A stretch of 64,000 nucleotides of DNA from Marchantia polymorpha subsp. ruderalis. Lineage: Eukaryota > Streptophyta > Marchantiopsida > Marchantiales > Marchantiaceae. The stretch is taken from NCBI GenBank assembly GCA_037833965.1, contig AP031356.1, positions 2,750,501 through 2,814,500 on the forward strand, read 5' to 3'. Below the pieces are notes generated by a model. The model searched no databases and was not told where the DNA came from. It was given only the letters and a program-made list of their open reading frames with translations. The translations under genes were made by a program, and so were the position numbers. Shown here piece after piece: positions 33,592 through 43,700 of this stretch (positions within the stretch are counted from its first letter, which is position 1; each line of letters opens with the position of its first letter).

Positions 33592-36123
33592 GTCGAACCC
33601 ACAGGGACAGAGGAACACACAGGGTACAAAGTGTCACGTTTTAACAGACTATTGAGGAGTTTGAATTCTCAAGCAACTGTCACTCCCAGAAATACTGCAA
33701 GTGTCTACTCGGAGCGCACTCGGAGGTCGCACAATGCAGTGTAACACACACACACACACACATGAAACTACAGAAACACAACCCAGAGATCCGTTAGGAC
33801 CTCTACTCAAGATTTCAGGGGGGGGAAAGTCTCTCGAGAGTACACTCAGCGAAGCTACGGGTAGTGACTCCCAACTCCGGCTTTTACAACACTTCCGCTA
33901 GCTTGCTGCTAGCGTAGAAAACCCGGTTTGGACTGCCTACTTCGGATCGAAGTCACTTAGACGCAGTGAACAACACTCTCAACTCACAAAACGCGCAGAG
34001 AACACAGGTCCGCACTGAAGTACTCACTGTGAAACATTCCAGTAACACAACAACAGTCTATTGAAGAGTTTGAATTCTCAGGCACTTGTCATTCCCAGAA
34101 ATACTACAGGGGTTACCCTCAAGGCACCTGCTGCAGCGTAACCTGAATTTACAACCAAGGCTTACACGAAGTAACAAAACTTCACTTTGGCATTCAGGGG
34201 AAAAATCCCAAAGGAGTACAATCAGAAAGAAACACTCGAAGGTGTAGGGGCGAAACTGTTCAAGTATCTAACTAGTCACTGGCTCTAAGCATCGGCAGTC
34301 ACCCGCAGGTGCAGATCCGAACTACTCAAGTCTCTAACCAATGCACTAGCTCTGAACATTCGGCCGCAGGCCTTCAGCTACAAAATGCGGAACGCTAAGT
34401 TGTAACTCCTCGTGCGTGGTGACAGAGCTCAAGGACACAAACACGCAAAGGAAATGGGTTCCTGATCTGCACTTCCGAAATTGGGAAAGAACCCCAGGCA
34501 AAACGCCTGGAACTATTTTATACCTTCTAAGTCCTACCTAACACTACACTGCAATGCCATGGTGCGAGCCGCAACAGATCCTACACCTGAGGAGTCGGCG
34601 GCTGCCTTCCCCTCTAACTTACAACCTAAATCTAACCCTAACCCTAAATCTGAATCCTAAGCCTACTGTACAGAGCCGCCAGCGCCTTCCCACCCAAGAT
34701 CTGAGGCTGAAAATTTGCAGGCAGGCGTGGCCGGCCGAGATCAACGGCCCCACAAAATTTCAGATCCATCCGACCGTCCATCGCAAAGATATGGGCCCCG
34801 CAAGATCTCGGAACCTAGGTCAAAATTCCTTCTCCAAAATCCGAGGACTGTGGGTCCCACGCGTCCTACACGCAAGCCACCTACTCGCAGGCCGCCTTGG
34901 GCCGAAGGCCCCTCTAACTGTTAACGCCGAAGGCCTCACGCCTAACCATGACAGCCGCTTTTGACGCTCATAACTCATTGACGCCTTATCCGTTTCAACA
35001 AAATCTTGGTCTCGTTGGAACCAACTCGTCGAGTTCTTTCCAACGAGACCCGAATCAAGTCAAACCGCTAAGAACTAAGAAAGTTATGTCGGTTTTACTC
35101 TTCCGCCGAAGGCGTTCGCCTATCCACAGTCCGTCCGCGGCGCTGAGCTGTCCGTCCGCGGCGATGACCTGGCCGTCCGCGGCGCTGACCTGTCCGTCCG
35201 CGGCGTTGTCCTGGCCGTCCGCGGCGCTGAGCTGTCCGTCCGCGGCGATGACCTGGCCGTCCGCGGCGCTGAGCTGTCCGTCCGCGGCGTTGTCCTGGCC
35301 GTCCGCGGCGCTGCGCTGGCGCAGAAGGCGCCGTACACTTTCTACCTCACAAGGCGCATTTCTAGGGCCCAAGGCGGATTTCCCGCCGACGCCGAAGCGC
35401 CTGTGCGCAGGCGAACTTCCTTTGTCCGCGCATAGGACAAAACTTTCTTCGCCTGTGCGCAGGCGGAAAGCTGAGTATCTTGCGACCTTCGTAACTCCCG
35501 GAATTCTCCTCCGTTCGTGGCGTTCTTGGGCTCCTTAGAATCAGCGCGTCGAGCTCTTTTCAACGAGACCCTAACCAAGTCGAGGCGTTGCGAATTGAGA
35601 AAGTTATGAGGGATTCACTCTTCCGCCGAATGCACTCTCCCGCATCGCCAAAGGCGTTGACCCGAAGGCGTTGACCGAAGGCGTCTACCGCCCAAGGCGC
35701 ATCTTCCGGCGGTTCTTCCGCCGAAGGCGTACCGCCAAAGTCGCTCTACCGCCGAAGGCCCCCCATCAGTAACTTCTGACACTCATAACTCAGTGATCTC
35801 TCATCCGTTTCACAAGTTCTTGGGCTCGTTAGAACCAGCGCGTCGAGGTCTTTCCAACAAGACCCTAAGCAACTCAAAGCGTTACGAATTGAGAAAGTTA
35901 TGAGTGATCTACCGCCGAAGGTGTTCGAAGCGGATCCTGCAGCATGAACCGCCCGTTCCGTCCCAAGCGTCCCACTGTGGCCTAAGCCCAAAACTCCTTG
36001 ACTGTCCTCGATCCTCTTTTTACTCTGGTTTCGCGTACCGATTACTATTTACAGCTGCTGCCGCGGTACTTACTATTCAAAAATGTTTTAGTTCCGACAA
36101 AAAACAAAAAGTGGGTTACCACA
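33592..36123 (-). mobile_element. Main body of solo LTR A
   Basis: It resumes after B with GTCGAACCCACAGGG, collinear with the end of other LTRs. The R/U5-like part (33592-34550) has the usual GT/CA microsatellite and internal duplication. The U3-like part has the telomere-like motif, a 21-bp minisatellite and GCCGAAGGC motifs, and ends at TGTGGTAACCCAC (36123, minus). No long ORF is present. Confidence 0.88.
35130..35318 (+). repeat. 21-bp minisatellite, 9 units
   Basis: Nine tandem 21-bp units, each with a CCGTCCGCGGCG core and tails alternating CTGAGCTG, ATGACCTG, CTGACCTG and TTGTCCTG. The alternation suggests a higher-order unit. The related LTR at 4112-7264 has six units, so copy number has changed since divergence. 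Confidence 0.92.
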
Positions 36124-36128
36124 GTAGT

Positions 36129-37425
36129 ACCGCATCCAACTCAGAGAGCACGCATTGTGAGGCATGCTCATGAGGAGTTGGGACATTTTGGAGTGAAGCG
36201 TACGTATAGCTTACTCCTAGGTCAGTATTGGTGGCGTGGTATGCATACGCAGGTGCAGCAGTTGGTATCACGTTGCATGGTTTGTGATCGAGTGAGGGCA
36301 TCGTTCAATGCCCCGACACCAGAGTTACATCCCTTACCTATCATTGGATTGGGTTACCGTTGGAGTTTGGACTTTGCTGGACCACTACCTTTGACTACAC
36401 GACATCATCGGTATGTGTTGGTGATGGTGGAGCATTTCTCCAAGTGGATTGAGTTGGTGGCATTACCTGACAAGGCGAGTGAGGGAGTAGCATATGCTTT
36501 CCTTGACAGGGTGCTTAGTCACTTTGGTGCACCAGCTGAGGTGTTGACCGATCAGGGGACAGAGTTTCAGGGTGAGTTTCAGGTCTTGTGTGACAAGACA
36601 CTGATTGATCACCGGACTACTTCCCGAGATCATCCAGAGGCGAATGGTTTGGCTGAGCGGATGGTACAGACGGTGAAGAGAGCGTTGCGCAAGTATGGCC
36701 TACAGAAGGGGCATCTTGGAGACTGGGATATTCAGTTACCATGGTTGGCCATGAGATATCGATTCAGTCGTCAAGCATCCTTGGCTTCGTTTTCACCATA
36801 TTTTCTATTGTACGGCCGAGATCCAGACTTGCCTGCAGCGATTCGTCGTGAGTCTAGCGAGGTGGTGAACCTTGATGATCCAGATATGTGGGTGAGAGTG
36901 TGTTCTCAACGTGCAGTGCTCTTTCGGAGAGTTATGCAGCGTTATGCAGCGTTTGAGAACCTTGCGATTGCTCAGCACCGAGATACGTTGCGGTATGCAA
37001 CTATTCGAGGAGGAGGTTATCGACCATCGATTCGTAGGTTCCGCGTGGGAGACTACGTCTATCTACAGCAGACTGCACCGACTACGTTGGATGTGACGGC
37101 AGGACGCACTATCCTGCGAGTGCGAGAGGTGTTACCTTCTGGAGTTCTCATGTTGGAGGGTCGTAACGGTGTCATTTGGAAGGATCATGTGCGCAACTGT
37201 GCGCCATGCCACCTCCCAAACGTGGATGGTACTATAGACCCAAGCTTGGCGATTGTACGTGCCGGCTTGAGGTGCATGTTATGTGGGTCAACTGATCAGG
37301 CGGCCCATATGTTGGTGTGTGATAGGTGTTCTAGGGGATGGCACATGTCGTGCTTGACTCCACCTATCGATGTTGTTCCTACAGGACGGTGGGTTTGTCC
37401 TCGAGGTACTTCAGAGGGTAGATGA
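36129..37425 (+). CDS. E0 integrase with C-terminal PHD-type zinc finger
   Basis: It continues the frame of 11482-13238. Integrase order: HHCC finger (HAHEELGHFG ... CMVCDRV), then D in SLDFAGPLP, D in LTDQGTEF and E in EANGLAERM, followed by a C-terminal domain with VREVLPSGVLMLEG in place of a classic GPY/F. A Cys/His finger then closes the protein (37273-37413): CMLC, CDRC, a GWHMSC histidine-cysteine pair, and WVC, the spacing of a PHD finger. The eighth ligand, normally Cys in W-x-C-x2-C, is Gly here (WVCPRG), so the finger may be damaged. Chromoviruses carry a chromodomain at this place, so a histone-reading role in target choice is a reasonable inference. Confidence 0.88.
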
Positions 37426-37570
37426 CTTGATCTTCACATGTTATGAATTGCAGATAGGCGACTAACGATGGGGCGACATAGCACCCGGCCTACTGGTTTG
37501 CGCACCCACGAAGGTGCATAGCATGTAGTTGTAGATAGGGCTACCTGGGAGTCAGAAGGACCTGACCGCC

Positions 37571-37720
37571 AGCTAGGGGGGCGAGTTGTGATACCTTTGT
37601 GTGTGGACACTCTTGTTCCTTGTGTATGTATGTGTGAGTTGTGAGTAGAGCATGCCAGCGATGTATGATGTATGGCGATACTGAGTCGCACGACATCTCA
37701 TCTCCGTGACATTGCCAAGA
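37571..37720 (+). mobile_element. E0 polypurine tract and start of 3' LTR
   Basis: AGCTAGGGGGGCGAG (37571-37585) is a PPT-like purine run, followed at 37587 by TGTGATACC, a plausible LTR start 160 bases after the integrase stop. The LTR end is not clear; sequence resembling host 3' flank begins by about 37850, so the LTR is short or truncated. The end coordinate is a guess. Confidence 0.5.
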
Positions 37721-38336
37721 GTCATCAACTTTTTAAGATGATACTTCTCATCAATTATGCAAATAGAAGCTGCTCCTTTCGTCTAGGAGAAATGAATGCG
37801 AGTGATTTCATTGAAATGCCCCTTAGCAAGAGCCTGTGACAATAAATAGGTCAACGTTAAGGTGAATCCTCTTGTAGTGACATACATACACATCAACCTT
37901 GGAGGACACGGATCAGATATCTTGCGAGATTCGGTGTACTGGGGATGTATTACCTTCATCTCATGCACGGCCGTAGAAGACGTAAAACCTTATACAAATT
38001 GGGACACCAAGTTTTATATCCATGGCCATGCAGGTCATCAAACCTAGATCAGAGAATCTTCAGCTCCAAAGTGGTTGTCGTTTATTACATCGGCTCATAA
38101 GAAGAGCATTGACACCCATGTCTTGATATTGCTTCCGTCATCATGACTTGAAAGGATATCTTGTAGCGTACAGACATATTACGCCCTTAGACTTCAAGTA
38201 TCTCACAGTTTTGCTGACGAGCAATGATCACTAAATGAAGGTGATAATCTTCAAGTGTCCATCCAGTATCGTCATTGTAATTTTGATCATTTTGATTATA
38301 ATTTTGATTTTAATTTTGAAACAGTATTGATCGCGT
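37721..38336. other. AT-rich 3' flank of a secreted-protein pseudogene
   Basis: No gene seen. From about 37850 to 38336, read on the minus strand, it matches the plus-strand sequence after the intact gene at 50221 (about 51020-51430). The flank was therefore duplicated together with the gene, in opposite orientation. Confidence 0.6.
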
Positions 38337-39173
38337 CTATGGAGACTGAAAGAAGTCCGTCACAAGTATTATTACACTGAAGATACATCTCAAATCACAT
38401 GCAGATAAGGTAGGGCTCAAAATTGCTTGACTAACTGATTGTACATTAGTTACGAAGCAAAAGATACATAATGCATAATCTTTTTAATCTTGGAGTAATA
38501 TTTTATTTGTTTGATGACCAAGTTGTAAACAGATATGGGGACATCTGGATATAAGATGGATATACATATATCTATATAGGTAGATATATGCGTCAAAATT
38601 TGTGATGATTGTAATGCCAAGAGTCAGTACACAACTCAAAATCAGAGATTGAAGTATACTCACAAGAATTGAGAGAAGAGCGTCTACAACACTGGTGAAA
38701 ACAAGGTCCAGTACGACTGAAACTGGACCGTTCAGCAAGCCTGTGATGGTGGCTACGAGACCAGTTGCGGCTGAGTTCGTGCGGATGACAATATTGGTAA
38801 CATTCAAAAGATTGAGCACTCGTCCCACTTGCGATGCTACCCCGAGCACCGTGCCCTGAAGCAGCAAGTCTACTTGGCCGTCAACGGCCTGAAAGTTTCG
38901 GATGACAAATTGGCATCGGTGCAGATTGCGATCGGTTGCGAGATCAGTTGAAGACGGTTGTGGAGTAGTTACAGACGTCGTGGACCAAATCGGAAGCGGC
39001 GGATTTGGCATTTCGGCAGCTGAAGGAGGAGACGACCGATCGCCGTCCTCTCCCCCGAAGCGGAAGCGGCGGATTTGGCATTTCGGCAGCTGAAGGAGGA
39101 GACGACGGATCGCCGTCCTCTCCCCCGAAGGTCTTTCTTCCTCCTCCAAAGGTCCATCACTCTGGACCCCCAA
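38337..39173 (-). pseudogene. Secreted-protein family copy with replaced 5' end
   Basis: Downstream of about 38911 (reading leftward) it encodes the family core: QFVIRNFQAVDGQVD, NVTNIVIRTNSAATG, and GLLNGPVSVVLDLVF to SIL. Exon 1 ends at 38664 before GTGAGT. The acceptor lies before 38345, and exon 2 is TCT CCA TAG (38345-38337), exactly as in the intact genes. The signal peptide and Pro-rich start are absent; the sequence upstream is a 70-bp tandem duplication (38991-39130) and transposon debris. The real upstream flank of the gene appears at 40370-40620, so an insertion of about 1.2 kb separates them. Probably not functional. Confidence 0.8.
38991..39130. repeat. 70-bp tandem duplication, two units
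   Basis: Units 38991-39060 and 39061-39130 start CGGAAGCGGCGGATTTGG and differ at about one base (ACCGATC against ACGGATC). The length is not a multiple of three. It lies at the broken 5' end of the secreted-protein pseudogene. Confidence 0.9.
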
Positions 39174-39179
39174 AGGTCT

Positions 39180-40260
39180 TGCTTCAATAGTCCTAAGTTA
39201 CACTTCCTCCACTACATCGTTGAAGATGCGGTTCCTTCGGACATGGCTACACTACCCTCCAAACTCTCTGACTTTATCACCCGGCGGGTTGCCTTCTTCA
39301 AACCTTCTTCTTCTTCTCCAAAGATCAGTCCAAAACCTCCCTGACGCTGGGAAATCTCTTCTCTTCACTCTTCGTCAACAAACTCATCACGCGATAGAAA
39401 TTCACCAAGAAAAGCTTCATGTGATTCACCGAGTCTCCGTGCCACCTATCGCCAACGTTGATCCAAACCAGGTTCCAGAAGATCTTCGCCAAGTGAATTG
39501 ACTCCCCTCACACTACGCGCTCTATAAATTCCACTTGCCACGCCGTTACATGGGTCCACCACTGCGGCCGCAAGATGTGCATCACAGCTGTTGCCACCGC
39601 GCGCCTGTACGGGTCGCAATACTCCACTGTTCTCCAACCATTTGTACTCGATCGGGTATTCTTGAATAGTTGCGCGAATGTAAATTCTTTGGCTCGCGTC
39701 GCTCTAGCGCTCTACTTCTCAAAAATATATTCCTCTTCCTTGCCCGCGCATGGTGTTAAGACGTGTGTCCAATGCTCGACCGTCCACAACAGCGGATTGC
39801 CACGAAGGTCGATGGCCTCATTTTGGTTCTTGTCCATCAACCCTTGGCATAATGTTGCCGACACACAAATCCAATCCCAAAGCAATAAACAGGGACGTGT
39901 CGTGACTAACTCTTGACGATACTTCCGTAATTCTACATTGGGCACCTCTAGCGAAATCAACTTCGGTAGTGCTGCTTTCCTAGGGCGCGCCATGTCTCCT
40001 GCCGTGTAATCTTTGATGTCCCCGATTGCAATTCTCACTCTCACATAATGTCCAAGCGAAGTGCCCACTTTGTGCCCTTACCCTCTATGCCCTAACGATT
40101 CTCGCACACGCGCGAATTGACACTTGCAATGCTTGTAGTTCCTGTCCGGCCTCTAGCAAATTCGAATTGTGACAAGTAGTCTTTGCCGAAGATCCATCTA
40201 TTACATCACCAAAAATGTTTGCGCCGAAGTCCAAAGATCTTGGTCCGAAGGTGAATTCCA
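39180..40260 (-). pseudogene. Old, strongly diverged LTR-ORF remnant
   Basis: The minus-strand frame 40068-39712 contains CLLLWDWICVSATLCQGL and WTVEHWTHVLTPCAGKEEE, aligning with the LLWGWNYICANMVREWL and WTVQDWAQALGRCAG blocks of the LTR ORF. Further left, in shifted frames, come equivalents of the HWASILHRV and FLINFYRQ blocks (39350-39500). Frameshifts are present. It is a third ORF lineage and interrupts the secreted-protein gene copy. Its ends and TSD were not found. Confidence 0.65.
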
Positions 40261-40726
40261 TCCCACTTACTACTGGTTACCCAATTTACTTAATATCTTC
40301 TAGCTCCCACGACTATGAACCTATATGTACATGTTTCCACATCCAATACACTCCAAATTTACTTCCTTATCACAAAATTGAGAAAAACTGAACATCACAT
40401 GCAGCAACAATAATGCAGACGTTAAGAAGCTCTTTGGCTGTCGTGGAATATGGCCTTCCTTCTTTCTCGAGAAACTTAGTACCAGGCCACAGTGCACACT
40501 CTAGCTCCTGATTGATGCGCACTGATCTGCATTGATCAATCACGTAGACGGCGAGCCAGAATTCCTTGTTCATTTGGCCAACTTGCACTTTAACACTTTA
40601 ATTTCCATAATTGATCGCTACACGTCAAACTACTAACAGTCTTGAATTGTTCATGGACGAAATGGCATGAATCTTCATAAATGAAACATAATATAAAAAA
40701 TAATGAGAAATTATAGGCGGTTTTTG
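40261..40726 (-). other. Conserved upstream flank of the secreted-protein gene copy
   Basis: The minus strand from about 40620 to 40370 closely matches plus 49875-50130, the promoter-proximal region of the intact gene at 50221. Both copies hold a short frame beginning M(Q/H)VGQMNKE and sharing VIDQCRSVRIN and LECALWPGT. It may be an upstream exon, a separate small gene or simply conserved duplicated DNA. The remainder shows nothing. Confidence 0.55.
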
Positions 40727-43700
40727 TGTAATAACCCACTAAAGGCTAAAACTGCAATATAGTGGTAGAAAGGTCGAACCCACAGGGACAGAAGAACACA
40801 CAAGGTACAAAGTGTCACGTTTTAACAGACTATTGAGGAGTTTGAATTCTCAGGCAACTGTCACTCCCAGAAATACTGCAAGTGTCCACTCGGAGCGCAC
40901 TCGGAGGTCGCACAGTGCAGCGTAACACACACACACACACACACCTGAAACTACAGAAACACAACTCAGAGATCCGTTAGGACCTCTACTCAAGATTTCA
41001 GGGGGGGAAAGTCTCTCGCGAGCACACTCGGCGAAGCTGCGGGTAGTGACTCCCAACTCCGGCTTTTACAACGCTTCCACTAGCTTGCTGCTAGTGTAGG
41101 AAACCCGGTTTGGACTACCTACTTCGGATCGAAGTCACTTCTACGCGGTGAACAACACTCTCAACTCACAAAACGCGCAGAGAACACAGGTCCGCACTGA
41201 AGGACTCACTGTGAAACATTCCAGTAACACAACAACAGTCTATTGAAGAGTTTGAATTCTCAGGCACTTGTCATTCCCAGAAATACTACAGGGGTTACCC
41301 TCAAAGCACCTGCTGCAGCGTAACCTGAATTTACAACCAAGGCTTACACGAAGTAGCAAAACTTCACTTTGGCATTCAGGGGAAAAATCCCAAGGGAGTA
41401 CAATCAGAAAGGAACACTCGAAGGTGTAGGGGCGAAACTGTTCAAGTATCTAACTAGTCACTGGCTCTCAGCATCGGCAGTCACCCGCAGGTGCAGATCC
41501 GAACTACTCAAGTCTCTAACCAATGGACTAGCTCTGAACATTCGGCCGAAGGCCTTCAGCTACAAAATGCGGAACGCTAAGTTGTAACTCCTCGTGCGTG
41601 GTGACAGAATTCAAGGACACAAACACGCAAAGGAAATGGGTTCTTGATCTGCACTTCTGATGGGAAAGAACCCCAGGCAAAACGCCTGGAACTATTTTAT
41701 ACCTTCTAAGTCCTACCTAGCACTACACTGCACTACGCTACACGCCTGCACGGAACCACGCTACACTACACTCCGCGGAACCTGTGCTACGTCTCCTGCG
41801 CGGCGGACTGCCGCGCACTAACTCCCTACCCTGCCAGTCTTCCGCTCGACTGCGCAGTCCCAATCGCTGCAACGCCGCGGACACCTCCACTTCGAGGGCG
41901 GACATGGTATCCCGCGCCTTCGACAGAAAAGCATCGAGCTTCTTTGCTACCTTCCGCCGACTCCTACTGTCGCCTGACAACAACCCGGCTGCGCGAAGTT
42001 CAAACTCACGCAGTGTGAGTTTCTCCTGCGCCTTCACTTCCCAGTGGGCGTAGCCCTTGAGACAGTGGGCGACACGCCTCGCCGTCTCTACCTTTGTGCG
42101 ATCTGCCTCCTTCCTGCGATCCTCTTCAACTATCACTAATTGCGATTCGGCCTCAGCACGCTGCGCTCTCAATTCGCCACACTCTGACTGTAGCCTGCGG
42201 ATTACCTCCTCATCCGCCTGCCGTGCGAGCTGACATTGTTCCAACAACCGCGTCTGTCGCACGAGCTCCTCTGACAAAATCCGATTCTGGGCCTGCTCAG
42301 AAATTAGTGCTTCTGTGACCTTCACCTGCTCCTTGGTGAGCTCTTCCAGTTTCCCATCCCTCACCTTCTCGGAGTACTTGTAGAATTTCTGATTAAGTTT
42401 ATACTGACCCCACAAGCATTCATGCTTCTCCTTCAATTCCCTCAACTCCTGGTCCACTCTAGCTAATAGCTTGCTGGTGTGGACTTTAGTGCGAGTCCGC
42501 CTGCGCACTAACTCGATGTAAGATCCCGGCTGAAGTGGGTCGGCGTATTTATCGACTTTGCGATCCAAGTACCTCAGCAACGGAATCACCTGCTCAGAGA
42601 GCGCCGCCGCCGGCGCTCCAACAATTTCCTCCTCCTCCTCGGTGTCCCCTGCTCCTGACATTTCTTCGGTGGAGCCTCCGTCGTCATCATCCGAGTGGAG
42701 AATTTCAGTCGCCATTGATTGCGTCGGCGACTGACCCGAGTGGGGCTGCACGTCGTCGACGTGTGCTGCCTGCGAAGGCACGGCTGCAGCCTCGCTGCTC
42801 TTCGCCAAAATGTCTAAGGCGGTAGGCGAATGTGCCCGTGCGGCATCCCCGCCGCTCGCTTGTTGGTCGTCTACCGTGTCCTCTCTGCCGCCGACGCCCG
42901 CCGCCAAAGGCGATCGAGCGGAGGGTGGCTGCGCGGGGTTTGATTGCGCATCGCGCATCAAAATTTCATCCCGCGGACAGTCACTCCGCTCCTCCGTCTG
43001 TTGCTGCTCCCTTGATCGGTCCGCGGGGGCTGTGCTTGGCCTGTGCGCAGGCGCAAATGCCGGCGCCTTGTTCGCCGCAGGCGTAGCGCCGCGGACGTCC
43101 ATCGCCAAAGGCGACATGGCCGGGGGTCGCTCGCCCGATGTCCCTTGGCCCTGAGGCCCTACCGCCGAAGGCGCATCTACCGGCGGATTACCCGCCGATA
43201 GTGTGGCCTCCGCACACTCTCTGCTCGTATCTCCTCGGCTCGAAGGCCCTGGCGCCGAAGGCGCAAATTGCGGCGCGTGGTGCGCCGGAGGGTCTGGCCC
43301 CGAGGGCCGGTGTCTCGTAGGCGGCTCTTCCGCCGGCTCCTTCCCCTTCCTACGTTGGAACGGGGGTGATTCCTGCCTGTGCACAGGCGGCACGTGTGGA
43401 GGCGACCTGTGCACAGGCGACCTGTGCACAGGCGGACTGCTATTCCCACGCGTAAGCGTAGATCTACGTCCACTTGTGATCGTCTGTCTGCGGAGGCTCG
43501 TCCGTCCGCGGAGTCTCGTCTGTGCGCAAACGGAACACCTGTCCGCAACGCACGTGGTAACTCCGGAGGCCCTTGGCCCGTAGGCGGCCTCACGCCCGTC
43601 GAGGCTGCAGCGTGGTCCGTTGCTCCTGCGGTCGTCCGCGCTTCCTCATGCTTCTCTGGCGACGCACTTCCTTTCTCCGTCGCAATCGTCGCCGTATCCG

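Larger units (their letters stand above)
13239..36123 (-). mobile_element. Solo LTR A, subfamily II, hosting element B
   Basis: Left end TGTAATAACCCAC at 13239 and right end GTGGGTTACCACA at 36123, flanked by GTAGT (13234-13238 and 36124-36128). On the minus strand it is a 2,578-bp LTR without internal domains, made of 33592-36123 plus 13239-13284. B is inserted 46 bp from its left end. It splits E0 pol between RNase H and integrase. Confidence 0.92.
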
